DNA of 64,000 nucleotides from Thamnaconus septentrionalis (Eukaryota > Chordata > Actinopteri > Tetraodontiformes > Monacanthidae), in contig CM020513.1 in the NCBI GenBank assembly GCA_009823395.1, positions 15,241,001 to 15,305,000 on the forward strand, given 5' to 3'. Under the pieces are notes generated by a model. It made no database searches. It saw only the letters and a list, made by a program, of their open reading frames with translations, and had not been told where the DNA came from. Below are positions 12,840 through 23,600 of the stretch, one piece after another; positions within the stretch are counted from its first letter, which is position 1, and the number at the start of each line of letters is the position of its first letter. A program made the position numbers and the translations under genes.

Positions 12840-13120
12840 GAGTGGTGCAATTAATTATGGGCCAGGCTCATTTATCGGACCGTTCTGGGTTTTTTTTCTT
12901 TTTTTTTGTCTGATTTTAGGGTCGGGTAGACGCAGAGGATGACACTGCATGGCCATAACGAGTTGTGTCTTCCCCATTAATCAATGCCTTCCACACAATT
13001 TGCTGTCTGTGAATTGGGATTGACCCGTCTCGAGGGTCACTTGCCAATTTCAGCTGCAGTCAGCCTGCATTGCGCAGTGCCCTGTGCTTATAGCCAGTGT
13101 TCCTTCTGAGTGATTCCATC
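12840..13120. promoter_or_regulatory. Candidate conserved non-coding element
   Basis: TTAATTATGGGCC occurs at 12851-12863 and is shared with the element at 6680-7160. It is followed by TTTATCGG, CCATTAATCAATG (about 12973) and CAGCTG (13053). The only interruption is a T-rich run at about 12891-12908. Confidence 0.38.
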
Positions 13121-13835
13121 TTTAAGATCATGACTGCATCATTTCTCTCCCCGCAAGAACGATAGCATTTTCACCACAGGTCGTTCCTTCACTCGGAGAT
13201 GTTGGGGGAGAGGGGGTGTGAGGGGGATACTCACAGCCGCAAATGCTTGCATTATGTTTGGTTGACTTCTTTCATGAGATCCATTTTCCTCTGTGGAAAA
13301 TTCGTAAAAGGTGACATACATGCAAACATAAGGTAGAGCCCAAGTGAGCGCATTTGAGTTATTACAGTGCAACTCCAGTCAAATTTCTGTTCAAAATAAC
13401 ATTAAATGCCCAGTGTGCTTGTTGCCAGTGTACCCATTGTTATATGTTTTACAGAAATATGTCAGTGGTATAACAAAGCATCAGAGGGCTGTTTGCTGGA
13501 GACACACATACATGCAACCCTCTGAAAAAGTCTTTGAAGCACGTGCGATTTCCTCAGCCACAATAACGCTAGCTTTCACTGCCACGTTTTTTTTGGTTGT
13601 GACTTTCGTGAACACATTTCGCTGTGATTACAGTTTGCCCTTTAATCTTTGAAGCAATTTTCTTTCTTTCCTGAAGGCTAAGTTAGGCATACTGATGTAG
13701 ATTGTACTCTTGGACAACCGACACTGCCTCATAGCACAAAAGACATATCGGTTTTTGGCCTTGAAGTACAAACATGTATTCGCGTTCCCATCTTTCTTGA
13801 AACTGTCTTCAATGTGCATCGTTTTTCTCTCTTGC
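13121..13835. other. No gene seen
   Basis: Unique sequence. Open frames up to about 100 codons are unrecognised. Confidence 0.6.
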
Positions 13836-13837
13836 TG

Positions 13838-13890
13838 GGGTCCATTTCACAAAGCAGGTTCAACAAACTCTGAGTCTGTATAGCTTATAA
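13838..13890 (+). mobile_element. Short PIF/Harbinger-like MITE fragment
   Basis: The stretch reading TCCATTTCACAAAGCAGG at about 13842-13859, followed by TTCAACAAACTCTGAG, resembles the terminal region of abundant non-autonomous DNA transposons of fish. I know these from general experience as starting with GGGCCCGTTTCA and AAAGCAGGTT. Only about 50 bp remains; the opposite terminus and the duplicated target site were not found. The assignment is tentative. Confidence 0.45.
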
Positions 13891-13938
13891 ATGCATTTTA
13901 TTTAGGTGTAATCCAGTGGAAGGGTAGAGGTGGTAGTG

Positions 13939-13965
13939 GTGTGTGTGTGTGTGTGTGTGTGTGTG
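13939..13965. repeat. (GT)n microsatellite
   Basis: About 13 GT units, 50 bp downstream of the MITE-like fragment. Confidence 0.95.
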
Positions 13966-14160
13966 AGGGGAGGTGGGGCAGCCGGCATATTTTAAATTGT
14001 AAACTGTGACTATGCAGTTGTTTTATCCAAAGCATAATGTTGTTTTCACACACATAAATGTCTTCTAATCTATATTATGTTCTGCTAAATAATGAAGGCT
14101 TTTTAAACTGAGAGACTTCTACTTTTTTTTGTTAAAGACAACCAGACCTTTTCAGTCTCT

Positions 14161-14230
14161 CGCTGGCCACATAATATCACTTGGCGGGCCACAATTGGCC
14201 CGCGGGCCTTGAGTTTGACACATGTGGCTT
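14161..14230 (+). mobile_element. hAT-like DNA transposon terminal remnant
   Basis: The sequence contains GGCGGGCCACAATTGGCCCG and then GGGCCTTGAGTTTGACAC. This resembles the 3' end of hAT/Charlie-type elements, whose terminal inverted repeat read outwards is roughly AGTTTGACACCCCTG. Only this end is present, with a diverged last few bases. No transposase-coding sequence is nearby. Confidence 0.6.
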
Positions 14231-15129
14231 AAAGGAAAAAATATTTCAGATGGACATATTACATAAATATATTTTTTCCCAGTCTCATATGAAACATTCA
14301 AATTAATTATTTATGCCATTTTTCATATTCCAGCAACAGTATTTGTAGCACTTATGTGTAGTTTACGCGTTTAGATGCTATATGATTTAATATGAATAAA
14401 TTAGCAACTTCATGAGCTCTTGGATCCATCTTTGGGACAGTTTAGCCAAATTTGTATAACAATTTTGTGGGTGTGTGTATATATGTGTGTATGTGTTTAT
14501 TTATTTAGCAGAGGTACACATTTTTCTTGTGTCAAAACACCTCATTCAGTCTTGTTGCTAACCCTCAAACCTGAATCAATAAACTAATCAATGAGACTCA
14601 TTACGCTCAAATCCCAGAAGATTAAGTGTAGTTGCTTGGTCACCAAAATAAATAAACAAATAAATAAAAAAAATAAGCCCAGAGCTACTCTGTCATTGTA
14701 ACTAGACAAAAGGCGGAGTGACACGGGGCAGGCTGGGATTTTCACTAATGGCTCTTGTTGCGGCTCAGAAGACAGTGAAGGGCTCCACTGACTAAATTTG
14801 ATGGTCATTGATTTCAGGCCTGTTTTCAGGTTGTGTCTTTGAATGCCTGTTGCGTATTGGAGCAAACAAAACCAGTATGTGTTCAATAGTTTGTGTAACA
14901 GCAATTACAGTCTCAGCAAGGCACTATGTGTACTCACAGCTCCTCTCACTGTTTTTTTTTCTACTTTCGGCACTTTTGGACACATGAGTTTAAGTAACAT
15001 CGCCTACGGTGAGAGATTGCAATCTCAAGACGGTTGGTAGGACAAACCAATTTTGAAAAAAGGAATTAATTTCCTTGAGGTAGAAAATATTTAATATCTT
15101 TCGACTTTAGAAACTGAGCATATATCAGC
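14231..15129. other. No gene seen
   Basis: AT-rich sequence with TG/TA-rich (about 14468-14500) and AAAT-rich (14645-14675) simple stretches. No gene or repeat body is seen. Confidence 0.6.
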
Positions 15130-15801
15130 ATGGAACACCTGAAGCAACACTGGGGAGAAGTCCTTTTAAGCACTGTAATCTTGCTAATGGGGAGTCATAA
15201 AATGGACCCACTCCACACAGTCTCAGATCAGTTTCAGCTTTCCACCTCCTGGACCATCTCCTTTGTTTCAAGACGAGTGCAGCAGCGCCTTAACACCCGA
15301 TATGTCCCAAGTCTGCCTCTGCGGATCTCCGCTTCTCTTGGCGCAGTTCGGCATTTCATTCAGGAGGTGACAAATGTTGATAGAGGCCTTGCCGCTGTCA
15401 CAGCACGTGGTGTGATGTGTCAGCAACACATATTATTGCATATTTACAGGAATCTATTGATCTGCACCCAAGCTGATATCCTCCTCTGTCTTTCGCGTCA
15501 CTGTGTCAGCTTAAATGATCGCCTGAGAATGAGTTGCTGTCATAGTGTGGGGACGGGGGGGACCAAAAAACTGCTTACATTTATTGATCTTTCGTCACCC
15601 AGCTATGGGTTATTGGGCACTGACAAGAAGGCGGCAAAACAGTTATTCATCTGCACAGAAGAAATGTTTTTCTTTTTCTCCACTAGGAAATGCGGTGCAT
15701 ATTGGTGTGATGATCTATCTATCTATATATCTATCTATGTATGTATTGGGCCCTTAAGCTATTGGTTTCAAAGGAAAGGATCTATTGACATGTGGAGGTG
15801 A
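15130..15801 (+). other. Longest open frame (223 codons), probably not a gene
   Basis: An ATG-initiated frame of 223 codons. No domain, signal peptide or family is recognised. Its last third runs into a CTAT microsatellite at 15713-15747, giving an artificial SIYISIYVCI stretch, and it contains a phenylalanine run from a T-rich tract. There is no Kozak, promoter or splice context that supports it. The 5' two thirds are unique DNA that could equally be a regulatory element. Confidence 0.15.
15713..15747. repeat. (CTAT)n-type microsatellite
   Basis: Imperfect CTAT/GTAT tetranucleotide repeat. Confidence 0.9.
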
Positions 15802-16230
15802 GCATTACTCAACTGGGACTTGAGCCCCAAAGGTTCCCAGTATAATTCAGAAACATTTGCACTTTGAACCGCGTCAACCTGTCAATCTGAATTTACATTA
15901 GTTTTTTCTGGGTGTGTTTAAGTGGTGGCATGTGGGAGGTTCTGTTGCTCTGGAACAATTACAAGACGAGACAATTAGGGTTGGTTAAAGTAAAGTGACG
16001 TGCCTAGAATTGAAATCAAGGTCATTTCAACTAAGTTGTCACATCATTTCTATATTAAGTGAATCATTCAAGCTGTAAACAAAAAAATATGGAACAAAAT
16101 AAAGCCATCACTGGCAGTGTGTGGATTGAAAAGGTTTTACATTGTGTGACAGTTGAGGGTCCTGGAACTATGCCTCCAACTGATCATGTTCCCTGGTTAC
16201 TTGGCCAAGGGCAAATCCCTATACTGTGAA
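15802..16230. other. No gene seen
   Basis: Unique AT-rich sequence. Confidence 0.6.
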
Positions 16231-16276
16231 GAGCGCGCGCGTGCGCGTGAACACACACACACACACACACACACAC
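16231..16276. repeat. Alternating purine-pyrimidine tract, GC then CA
   Basis: A GCGCGCGCGTGCGCGTG block (16232-16248) is followed by a (CA)n run (about 16250-16276). Alternating purine-pyrimidine tracts with a CG core are the classical Z-DNA-forming class. Confidence 0.9.
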
Positions 16277-18622
16277 CTGTCAATCAGCTGCCACTTGCCT
16301 TGCGCCTGAATAATAATTAAAGAGACGGTGATGCTGCAGGTGACAACCAGTGAAGGCAACATATGGACCAACAGAAGAAGCCTTTCCCTGAGCGGAAAAC
16401 AATAGTCGTTGAAAGGTTTGATAGAACTATGATTTAGAAGTATGATTTGCTGACATTTTCATACATGTCATTTACGAGCAAACTCTGCATTCAAAAAAAA
16501 GAAGAAGCCTTGTGTGACATTTTAAGTGATACGACTCCCATTTCGACTGCTGCAACAAACCATTTTGACACAAATTCTAGCCTTTCTCAATCCTGTGCCA
16601 CCCCCCATGCACTATGGATGAGGCGTCTGTTGTTGCTGGTTGAAGCCCATGTACTGCACATTTTATGAGGGAAAAAGGTGCAGAGACAGAGGTCTATGTA
16701 TGATTTATACAGTTTATATAGGTGAACGTGATGGAAACGATTTATTAGCAATGTTTGCTGGATGGAGCTGGACTTGAATCAAGTTTTAAGACCAACAGGG
16801 CAGGTTAGGGTTATGGTCACATATCATTGTCAGAAAACAGAAGATGGTCGTTATTGGATAAATGTTAGACTTTCAATCAGGAATTTAGCTCAAGAAGAGA
16901 CCAAGACCAAGGTAGAGAAAAAAAATATACATAGTAACATATTTCTAAACCAGACATATTTTACTCTATGCATTTTACTAAGTACACGTAATAAAAACAT
17001 TGCTGGACCAGTTTGCCTGGTCTCCTCTCAAGATAGCCAAGACCAAGACCAGTCTTGACCACTCCAACACTACCTTCAGTTTCAATACAATGAAGAGCGA
17101 TACCATACAATGACTCAGATTTTGTAATGCAGAACTTTGGGAGAAGTAGATTTCTTGTTGTTTTCTAATTACTGAAATATATATCTCCGGTTTAAAAAAA
17201 AAAAAAAACAGAAGGAAAAAAAACATGATGTTTTGCTTCAAAGGACAAAGCTGTTAGTTGCCCTAAAGTTCAGTGATCTTACATCAGAGTGAAGAGCCAT
17301 TAAAGAGCCTGTCAGCACACACACAGACCAACCCCCGGCTGACTTTCATTACAGCTGCTATTTGGGGGTTCTTGCTCTATCATTGCGTCGAGACAAAATA
17401 AGATCTGGATCACCTCTTCCGTAAAGAAAAAATAATGTAAAAAACAAAACATAAAACATGGACCCAGAGAGGAACTGCTATTTATTTTTTCTAAACTTTC
17501 TGCTGCAGTATCGGGTGAGAAGGTAAGAAGCGGCTTATGTGCACTGCAGCAAAGCTTCCATGAGGGCAAACCTGTTTGTGTACCTGATGCCTGAACATGT
17601 GGGGTGAAAGCATATCTTTTGGAAGTTCAGTGATGGGTCACAGTGAACAACACATGCACGCACACACTCACTTTATGCATTGCATGCTGCTCACTTACAC
17701 TCCAAGTCTGATCTCAGCAACAAAAGCTTATGTTCTCCTTACACCTCATACACCAATCATCAAAAAGAGATTGACAGAGATACAACACACCATCCGTTGC
17801 ATGCTGTTGAATATTCATGTAGAACTCTGCTCGCCTGCAGAAAAAATGTTTGTTTTTTTTGTAAGTTAAGGACATGGAATCCAAGCTGCTCATTTGGTGT
17901 TTTCAGAAGAAGCTACAATCCACAACAACTGCAACGTGAACACTGTGTTTTTGACCAAGATACTGACAGCAATCCTCAAGTCACTATAGCTGCCTTTATG
18001 TCGGTCTGCACATGATCAGAACATGCCAGCCTATGATCACATACTCCCAGAAACTGGAATCAAATGGGTTTTCAAGGATTTTCAGAAAGAAGATTGTCCG
18101 CTGCGTGGGATTGTCCATGAATCCAACTCTTTATGAGGCTACAGTGGATAGTTTGGCTGAAAATACCATGGTTTGGACAAAGTAGAATTCCTACTTCTCC
18201 GGATGACGTCACACGATGTGGTCAAACACAAAATGTGAATGGTTCATTTTCTAGATGAAGACGGACACATTTGTTTGTTTACATGCTGCATTTTCTATGC
18301 TTCTGAGCTCTCTGTGCTCGAGATAAACAAATCATTAAAAATAATTACGCTGGAGTTTGCAGCCGCTGTCGGTGACCACTGGGTGCAATGTGTTTCTGCC
18401 GAAGTCCATAACTGCCATGCGGATTAGGAGCCTCCATCCACACAAGGGTGAGTAGCAACTTTTGATTTTTGCTAGTTGTTTTAAAAACAATGCAAAGAGG
18501 AAAAAAAAACTTTGCAACCAACAATTTTACAGTAAGCTGAAGATTTCTTGAGAGTCATTCAGTACACGCGAGAAAGAGCATCTCGCTGTAGGGGGAAGTG
18601 TGGGATGGACTGTCTCTGATCG
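16277..18622. other. No gene recognised
   Basis: Contains poly-A at about 17193-17208, a GACCAAGACC motif repeated at about 16899 and 17041 with a short palindrome, and a CRE palindrome at 18204-18211. Short frames (up to 111 codons) are unrecognised. Confidence 0.5.
18204..18211. promoter_or_regulatory. CRE-type palindrome
   Basis: Exact TGACGTCA about 630 bp upstream of a TATA-like box at 18835. Suggestive only if the 18.8-kb promoter candidate is real. Confidence 0.3.
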
Positions 18623-18673
18623 AAAGTGGTGTGTTCAGTGACCTCCTGCTCCACACTGACTCAATGTCTCCAG

Positions 18674-18825
18674 GTTTTGACCGATGATGGATCCAGCCTT
18701 GTGGGAAGGGTTATTGATCCAGCTTGCATCCCTGACACTCATGTTGCTCTCCTCAATGGAGCAGAGTTCAGGAGATGCACCTTGCAACGCTGCGGCTGGA
18801 ACACCATCAGTGCTGAGCTGCAAAG
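18674..18825 (+). other. Exon-like segment with splice signals, unrecognised
   Basis: An acceptor-like CTCCAG ends at 18673 and a donor-like AAAG/GTGAAG follows 18825. One frame is open throughout (50 codons, starting VLTDDGSSLVGRV and ending NTISAELQ). The residue composition looks more protein-like than most chance frames here, but it resembles no family I know. The pyrimidine tract is mediocre. It may be chance. Confidence 0.2.
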
Positions 18826-18830
18826 GTGAA

Positions 18831-18917
18831 GGGATATAAAGAACCCTTTGACTTTTATGGACTTGCCCCATCATTACACTCTACAGACAGAGCAGAGAAG
18901 ACACCTAGAAGACAGTA
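18831..18917 (+). promoter_or_regulatory. TATA-like box with downstream splice donor, putative
   Basis: TATAAA at 18835-18840 would place initiation near 18865. A consensus-like donor, ACA/GTAAGT, follows at 18915. The spacing fits a short non-coding first exon on the plus strand. No CpG island or recognised coding exon supports it. Confidence 0.2.
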
Positions 18918-18920
18918 AGT

Positions 18921-19342
18921 TGGCATTCCAGTCTGTGTTAGCTTATCTGGAGCTAATTTGAAGAAATTGACTGGAATGATAAAAAGTCGCTTTTGAGAAA
19001 GGTGTTCCAGAGTCCCGACACTCAATTTAAAAGATCACGATCACTGTCACCAAGTTGTCTCAGCAGACACGCAGATGTAATTATATTCTGACTGGATGGT
19101 GTCACCTTGCTCAGTTTTCACAGTGAAGTCAATGGAGTTTATTAGAAGATGCTGAAAGGAAGTTAAGAAAGATATGGAGGTCAAAGGCTCTGCTGAAAAG
19201 AATTAAGAGAGAAAGGTTCGACAAAACTGTGAAGCTAAATGTCCCGAACTGAGCAAGTAGGTTTGGACTCCAGATGAAGATGATCAGAGTATGGAAATTT
19301 GCAAACATACATGCAAAACAAAATACAGCGTTGGCTGCAAAA
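18921..19342. other. No gene seen
   Basis: Unique AT-rich sequence. Confidence 0.6.
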
Positions 19343-19418
19343 CCATCCATCCTCTTCCTGAGCTCAGGGGTCACAGAAAGGTCCATGACCGGAATCAAAC
19401 CCACAACCTTCTTGCTGT
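19343..19418 (-). mobile_element. Decayed tRNA-derived SINE fragment
   Basis: Read on the minus strand it gives ACAGCAAGAAGGTTGTGGG, the B-box-like GTTTGATTCC (plus 19391-19400), GACCTTTCTGTG and finally GAGGATGGATGG. The same blocks occur in the same order in the intact SINE at 29073-29483. This copy lacks the A-box end and most of the body, and has a 6-bp gap relative to the intact copy before GACCTTTC. Confidence 0.7.
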
Positions 19419-19655
19419 TAGCATTAAAGGCAGTAATCAACTCTTTTTCTGTATTGAACTTAAAAGATAAAAATTCACTAACCCCACAGAATGTAGAGAA
19501 GAAGGACTTAATTACATGATTTCATCATGAGAGGCCTTGAGCTGAAGGGGGCCAGTCTGAGGCATGGGACTCCAGAGCTGAGAATGAGTCCCACTCCTGC
19601 TCTGAGACTCCCAATCAGCGATAATTCAGCAGTCTGGACAGTTTGGAGATGCAGT
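19419..19655. other. No gene seen
   Basis: Unique sequence with short overlapping open frames on both strands (77 codons each). None is recognised. Confidence 0.55.
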
Positions 19656-19915
19656 GGAAGCCAGCACATTAACCTAATGCCACTGTTATTTGTTAACATC
19701 ACACTTGGAGAGAGTTTACGTGGTGGCTGCCTCCCGAGCACGGGGAGGGCACGCCGCTAAATAGTCAAGGCCACCGGAGGACTGCCTGCAAGTCGTACTG
19801 CGTAATGGCAGCTCTCGTTCACCACTGACGGTGTATTAGAGGGAGGATTAGCTTCCGCATTACCTGACTTGGTGCAAAACTACTTCTTTTTATTAGCCCC
19901 GATAATGGCACACAT
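19656..19915. promoter_or_regulatory. Candidate conserved non-coding element
   Basis: Unique sequence with ACATTAACCTAATG at about 19667, TTGTTAACATCA at 19690 and GGATTAGC at 19845, moderately CpG-containing. Texture-based inference. Confidence 0.3.
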
Positions 19916-20019
19916 ACATTATGGGAGCTAGTAAGAGTCAAATGAAGAAATCTAGCGGAGTGAAACTGCAGAAATTGCCTTTACCCCCTTCACTCCTTTT
20001 CTGCGAAGAATCCTTTAAG

Positions 20020-20027
20020 TCTCTCTC

Positions 20028-20095
<68 letters not shown>
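20020..20095. repeat. (CT)n microsatellite, 76 bp
   Basis: Homopurine-homopyrimidine CT tract with a single CG interruption at 20039-20040. Such tracts can form intramolecular triplexes and bind GA-repeat proteins. Confidence 0.97.
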
Positions 20096-20098
<3 letters not shown>

Positions 20099-20279
20099 GA
20101 GGGTGGCCTGTTTGATATTCTACTTGTGTGGTGGGGCAGCAGGATGGATTAGAGCATGGACAGGCTCCACAAACCACCCTGATCTACAGGACAGCTTTTC
20201 AATCACTTTTCCAATGCGGTTTCCACCTACATAAATACAAGCGCAGGGGGAGAGCGTTGACGCGCGAGCTGCGCAAGCT

Positions 20280-20307
20280 GGGGGGGAGGAGTGGGGGGGG
20301 GGGGGGG
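20280..20307. repeat. G-rich run including G15
   Basis: Runs of G7, GG and G15 within 28 bp; the G15 lies at 20293-20307. Strong potential for G-quadruplex or slipped structure; it may also vary in length or contain assembly error. Confidence 0.92.
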
Positions 20308-20499
20308 TGACAATAATAGACAGGGATAAAAAAACAAACAGGAGAGGAGAAATGCAGAATTGTATGAAGTACCACTTTCTCCCGTGCAGGTGGGGTGAAA
20401 TAGGCCAGAACCTCAGTGTTACCCTCTCACTTCTGTTGAGTATATCGAGCATATCAAGTGCCTGCAGATAGTTCGGAACACGGGCCAAGTCAAAGAGAC

Positions 20500-20580
20500 A
20501 ACAATGGCCCATTTGCACCTATAATGGGCTTGCTGCAGTTTGGGCCTGGCAATTGATTGCCCAGCTTTGGCTTCCATTTA
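20500..20580. promoter_or_regulatory. Short candidate conserved element
   Basis: Unique sequence containing the inverted motifs AATGGCCCATT and CTATAATGGGCTTG and then GGCAATTGATTGCC (about 20549-20562, a near palindrome). Homeodomain-like. Inference only. Confidence 0.3.
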
Positions 20581-22880
20581 GGTTTTTTTCTTTTTCCCCT
20601 CTACGATACTTGCTTGCAATTTTCTCCCCTCCTGTGTGTTTATACTTTGTTTTACCCAAATCCTAAGTACCTTTCGCATTTAGATGGGAATTGCAGATCT
20701 AGTGTGTGCGTAAAGGAGAAATACGGCGCCTCACTAACTTTTCTTTATTGGATCAATAGGGTGATCTCCCAAGACCGACATAAGAGCGCATTAAAAAAAA
20801 AGAAGTTACAAATGAGAGATTTTAGTGTATTGCGCTCTCCTCAGGTAGTACGAGTGTATTGACCCACTGTGGCTCATCAAACTGATTTGTTTTAAAAGAC
20901 ACTTCAACAGTAATCACCCTCACAAAGTGAGGGAATAGGACGTTGTGCTGCCGCACCTCAGTCAAAGCTGATAAAGAACCCTGTGGAATGTGATGTCATC
21001 TTCTAAATATTCAACATCTCAATTTCAAAATTGCTACAAACCAATGTCCGCTGGTTGTGAATACTGGAACATTGGGCTATTCGGGTGGGGGAAAGGTTGT
21101 ATGAAGCAGACTGATCGTTTGTTTTAGTAGCCGTCAGTAGATGAAGTGAGGTGGGTGAGCACCAGGAGAGGAGCTGAGTGGCTGAGTGGAGCCTTGCAGC
21201 AGGAGCAGGTCCAGGGAGGCAGCATGCAGTGCAGGGGAGTTTTCCTGGGATGAAAGGCCAATAGTTAATTTCCCACAACAAAATTGAGGAACTTGGATTA
21301 AGAACCGCATTTAGGCACCATCCTGCCAGTTGTTACCACTGTGATAACTACAACGATCTGGCAGGGAGTGGCTGGAGAACCTGGCTTTTAAAACGGAGGC
21401 TCGATGAGGAACAGCATCAGGTGTGTGACGATCTGCAGCTGCCTGCACCTGAGACCAGCCCCCGGAGAAAGAGAGAGAGAGAGAAACACACAAAGTTCAT
21501 CCTGTTACTTTCATGGCAGCTGGATCTGTGAAGTTTCTTAGAGACGTAATTATGCAGGTGATAAAACCAAAATCCAGGATCTGAAAATGTGACTTCTTTA
21601 TTTGAAACCTATGACAAAATGTCATGTTCATGAAAGATGTTATATGACAGACATTCTAATCACATAATAACTCCCCGCCTCCTTTTGTATTTGTTGTGAT
21701 TTTTAATAAGTATCAGCTCCCGCTGAGATTCTGTATCCACATCCGTTACTCTGCCGCTCGGGCTTTTGCTAATATTTGACTTATAACTGTGTCAGATTGA
21801 CAAAAGTTCCAAGAGATTTGGAACTTGGTGACTAAAAGTGAATAAAATTGAAGGTCGGCTTGACATGGTGCTTCCAAGGCCTTTTTCTGATATGATTTGC
21901 TTTTAGTCTGTCTGGAAAAATAATCTAATGTTAAATGGCAAATGGGCAAAACCTAGGCTGTCTTGATGTGTCACAAATGTGAGGCATGCCAGTGTTATGT
22001 TATGTGTACAGTAATTCTTTTCCACATACAAATTATAACTTTAAAACGTTGTCTCCGATTCAGATTCATTGTGAGTTTTAAAATAACAATAGTTTCAATG
22101 TCTGAAGTAAAAACTGAGATTGCAATTAATTAAATACTGTGCAGTTTATTTTATAATAAGCTTAATACAATTCTTGGTAATAAAACTCATTAAGTTTTCT
22201 TATTATTATTTCCAAAATTCCCTCCAGAAAGAGTGAAAAAAGAAGAATCAAATTTGAATTCAGAATTTTAGGGCAGGATGATCACTGAGTCTGAGTTAGC
22301 CTCAATATTTAAAAGGAATTAGTAATAAAATATTAAATGCAGAAAGTCTGATTTGAAGTTGAATAAAATATAATTGTAAATACATAAAGGTTTTGGTCAA
22401 ACTGAAGGTCTGAACATTTTGTTTCTTCTTCTCCTCATCATAATAATGCTCCTGAAAGCCATTATCTGCAAACATGCTAAAACAGCACTTTTCATGTTTC
22501 TGCATCAATATTGAATATTCATAGTTACAAGAACTCATTGCATGTTTTACATGCATAAATGAATTATTTCTATCTGGCCATTTTCAGATCTTGTCCATGG
22601 GCTTTGCCTTCATAGAGCGAGAGAGTCCACCACCGTATTACCTCACGCTCGAGTGGACAAAATTATTATGGCTGCTCTGTAGCAATTTTCCCCTGATGTG
22701 AATAAACAGACAGAATGCAGCCCTTAATGTCATCGACCTGAAACACAACGTTACTCAGGATTTTGAAGGCAATCTGACCTATTACACGTATTTCAAGAGC
22801 TGAACGCAGTCACATACTCAACAATTTTTTTGTTCTTCATGCGATGTATAGAGTTTTTGGTAACTGGGTGGTTTTTCGAG
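20581..22880. other. No gene seen
   Basis: Unique AT-rich sequence. A short GA tract lies at about 21472-21484. There is no repeat body and only short chance frames. Confidence 0.6.
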
Positions 22881-22899
22881 GAACCACCACAGGTTAAGC

Positions 22900-23600
22900 A
22901 TTCAGCCAATTCTGCATTTGACAGACGTTTTCATTTTCCCCCGGGGGAACTGGAGGGTTGATAAGATGTTGGTTAGATGACCTTTCATCATAAACACATT
23001 GAATAAATTCATTGCTAGTTTAATATTTCCATTCTTTAGCAGTGATGTACTCTTCTTAACTCTCTATAACCAGAGAAACAACTAACCACATATTAGGAAA
23101 TTGTTCATTTCTGATTGATTTGTTTGAAAGAGTCATATTATAGTGAAAGAGGTGGAGGTGTTTAATATGGGAGCACTTAAGTTTCATCTGATTTTCTCAA
23201 TTGCCCCTTTGTGCTCAATTGGCCTGCCAACCAGCAAATAGAGGAGTCGACCCAGGGATTCGTTTTGTTAAATGGTATGTGGCGACGTGTTTAATTGCAC
23301 ATTCACTTGGCCATGTGCGTCATGAAATTACAATATAACTACAACTGTGAGAGCCTCTTGCCGAGTGCATGATTACCTGATCTGGAGAACATCTAGTTTA
23401 CTTCAATTAAAGGGTCATGCGCAGGTTAAAGTAGGTGAATTAAACTATTACTGGGATAGTAGCTGGATTTGTCTCCTTTAATGGTTTAGCGTTGTAATGG
23501 ACTAATGCAGCATAACACCCATTCCCACCCTTTTCTCATTTGCCCCTCTAATCAAGATTCATTATTTAAACCAGAAATGAAACCACCTAAAACTAACAGG
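22900..23600. promoter_or_regulatory. Strong candidate conserved non-coding element
   Basis: A long unique stretch with many homeodomain/LIM-type and forkhead-like motifs: TTTAATTGCACATTC at about 23290, CTTCAATTAAAGG at 23402, TGAATTAAACTATTA at 23436 and CTCTAATCAAGATTCATTATTTAAA at 23546-23570, where CTAATCAAG and CATTATT recur. No open frame over 60 codons lies inside it. Vertebrate developmental enhancers look like this; no alignment was available to prove it. Confidence 0.45.

Noticed and set aside
19921..20177. Open frames giving long Leu-Ser or Arg-Glu repeats
   Set aside because: Direct translation of the CT microsatellite; not a gene.
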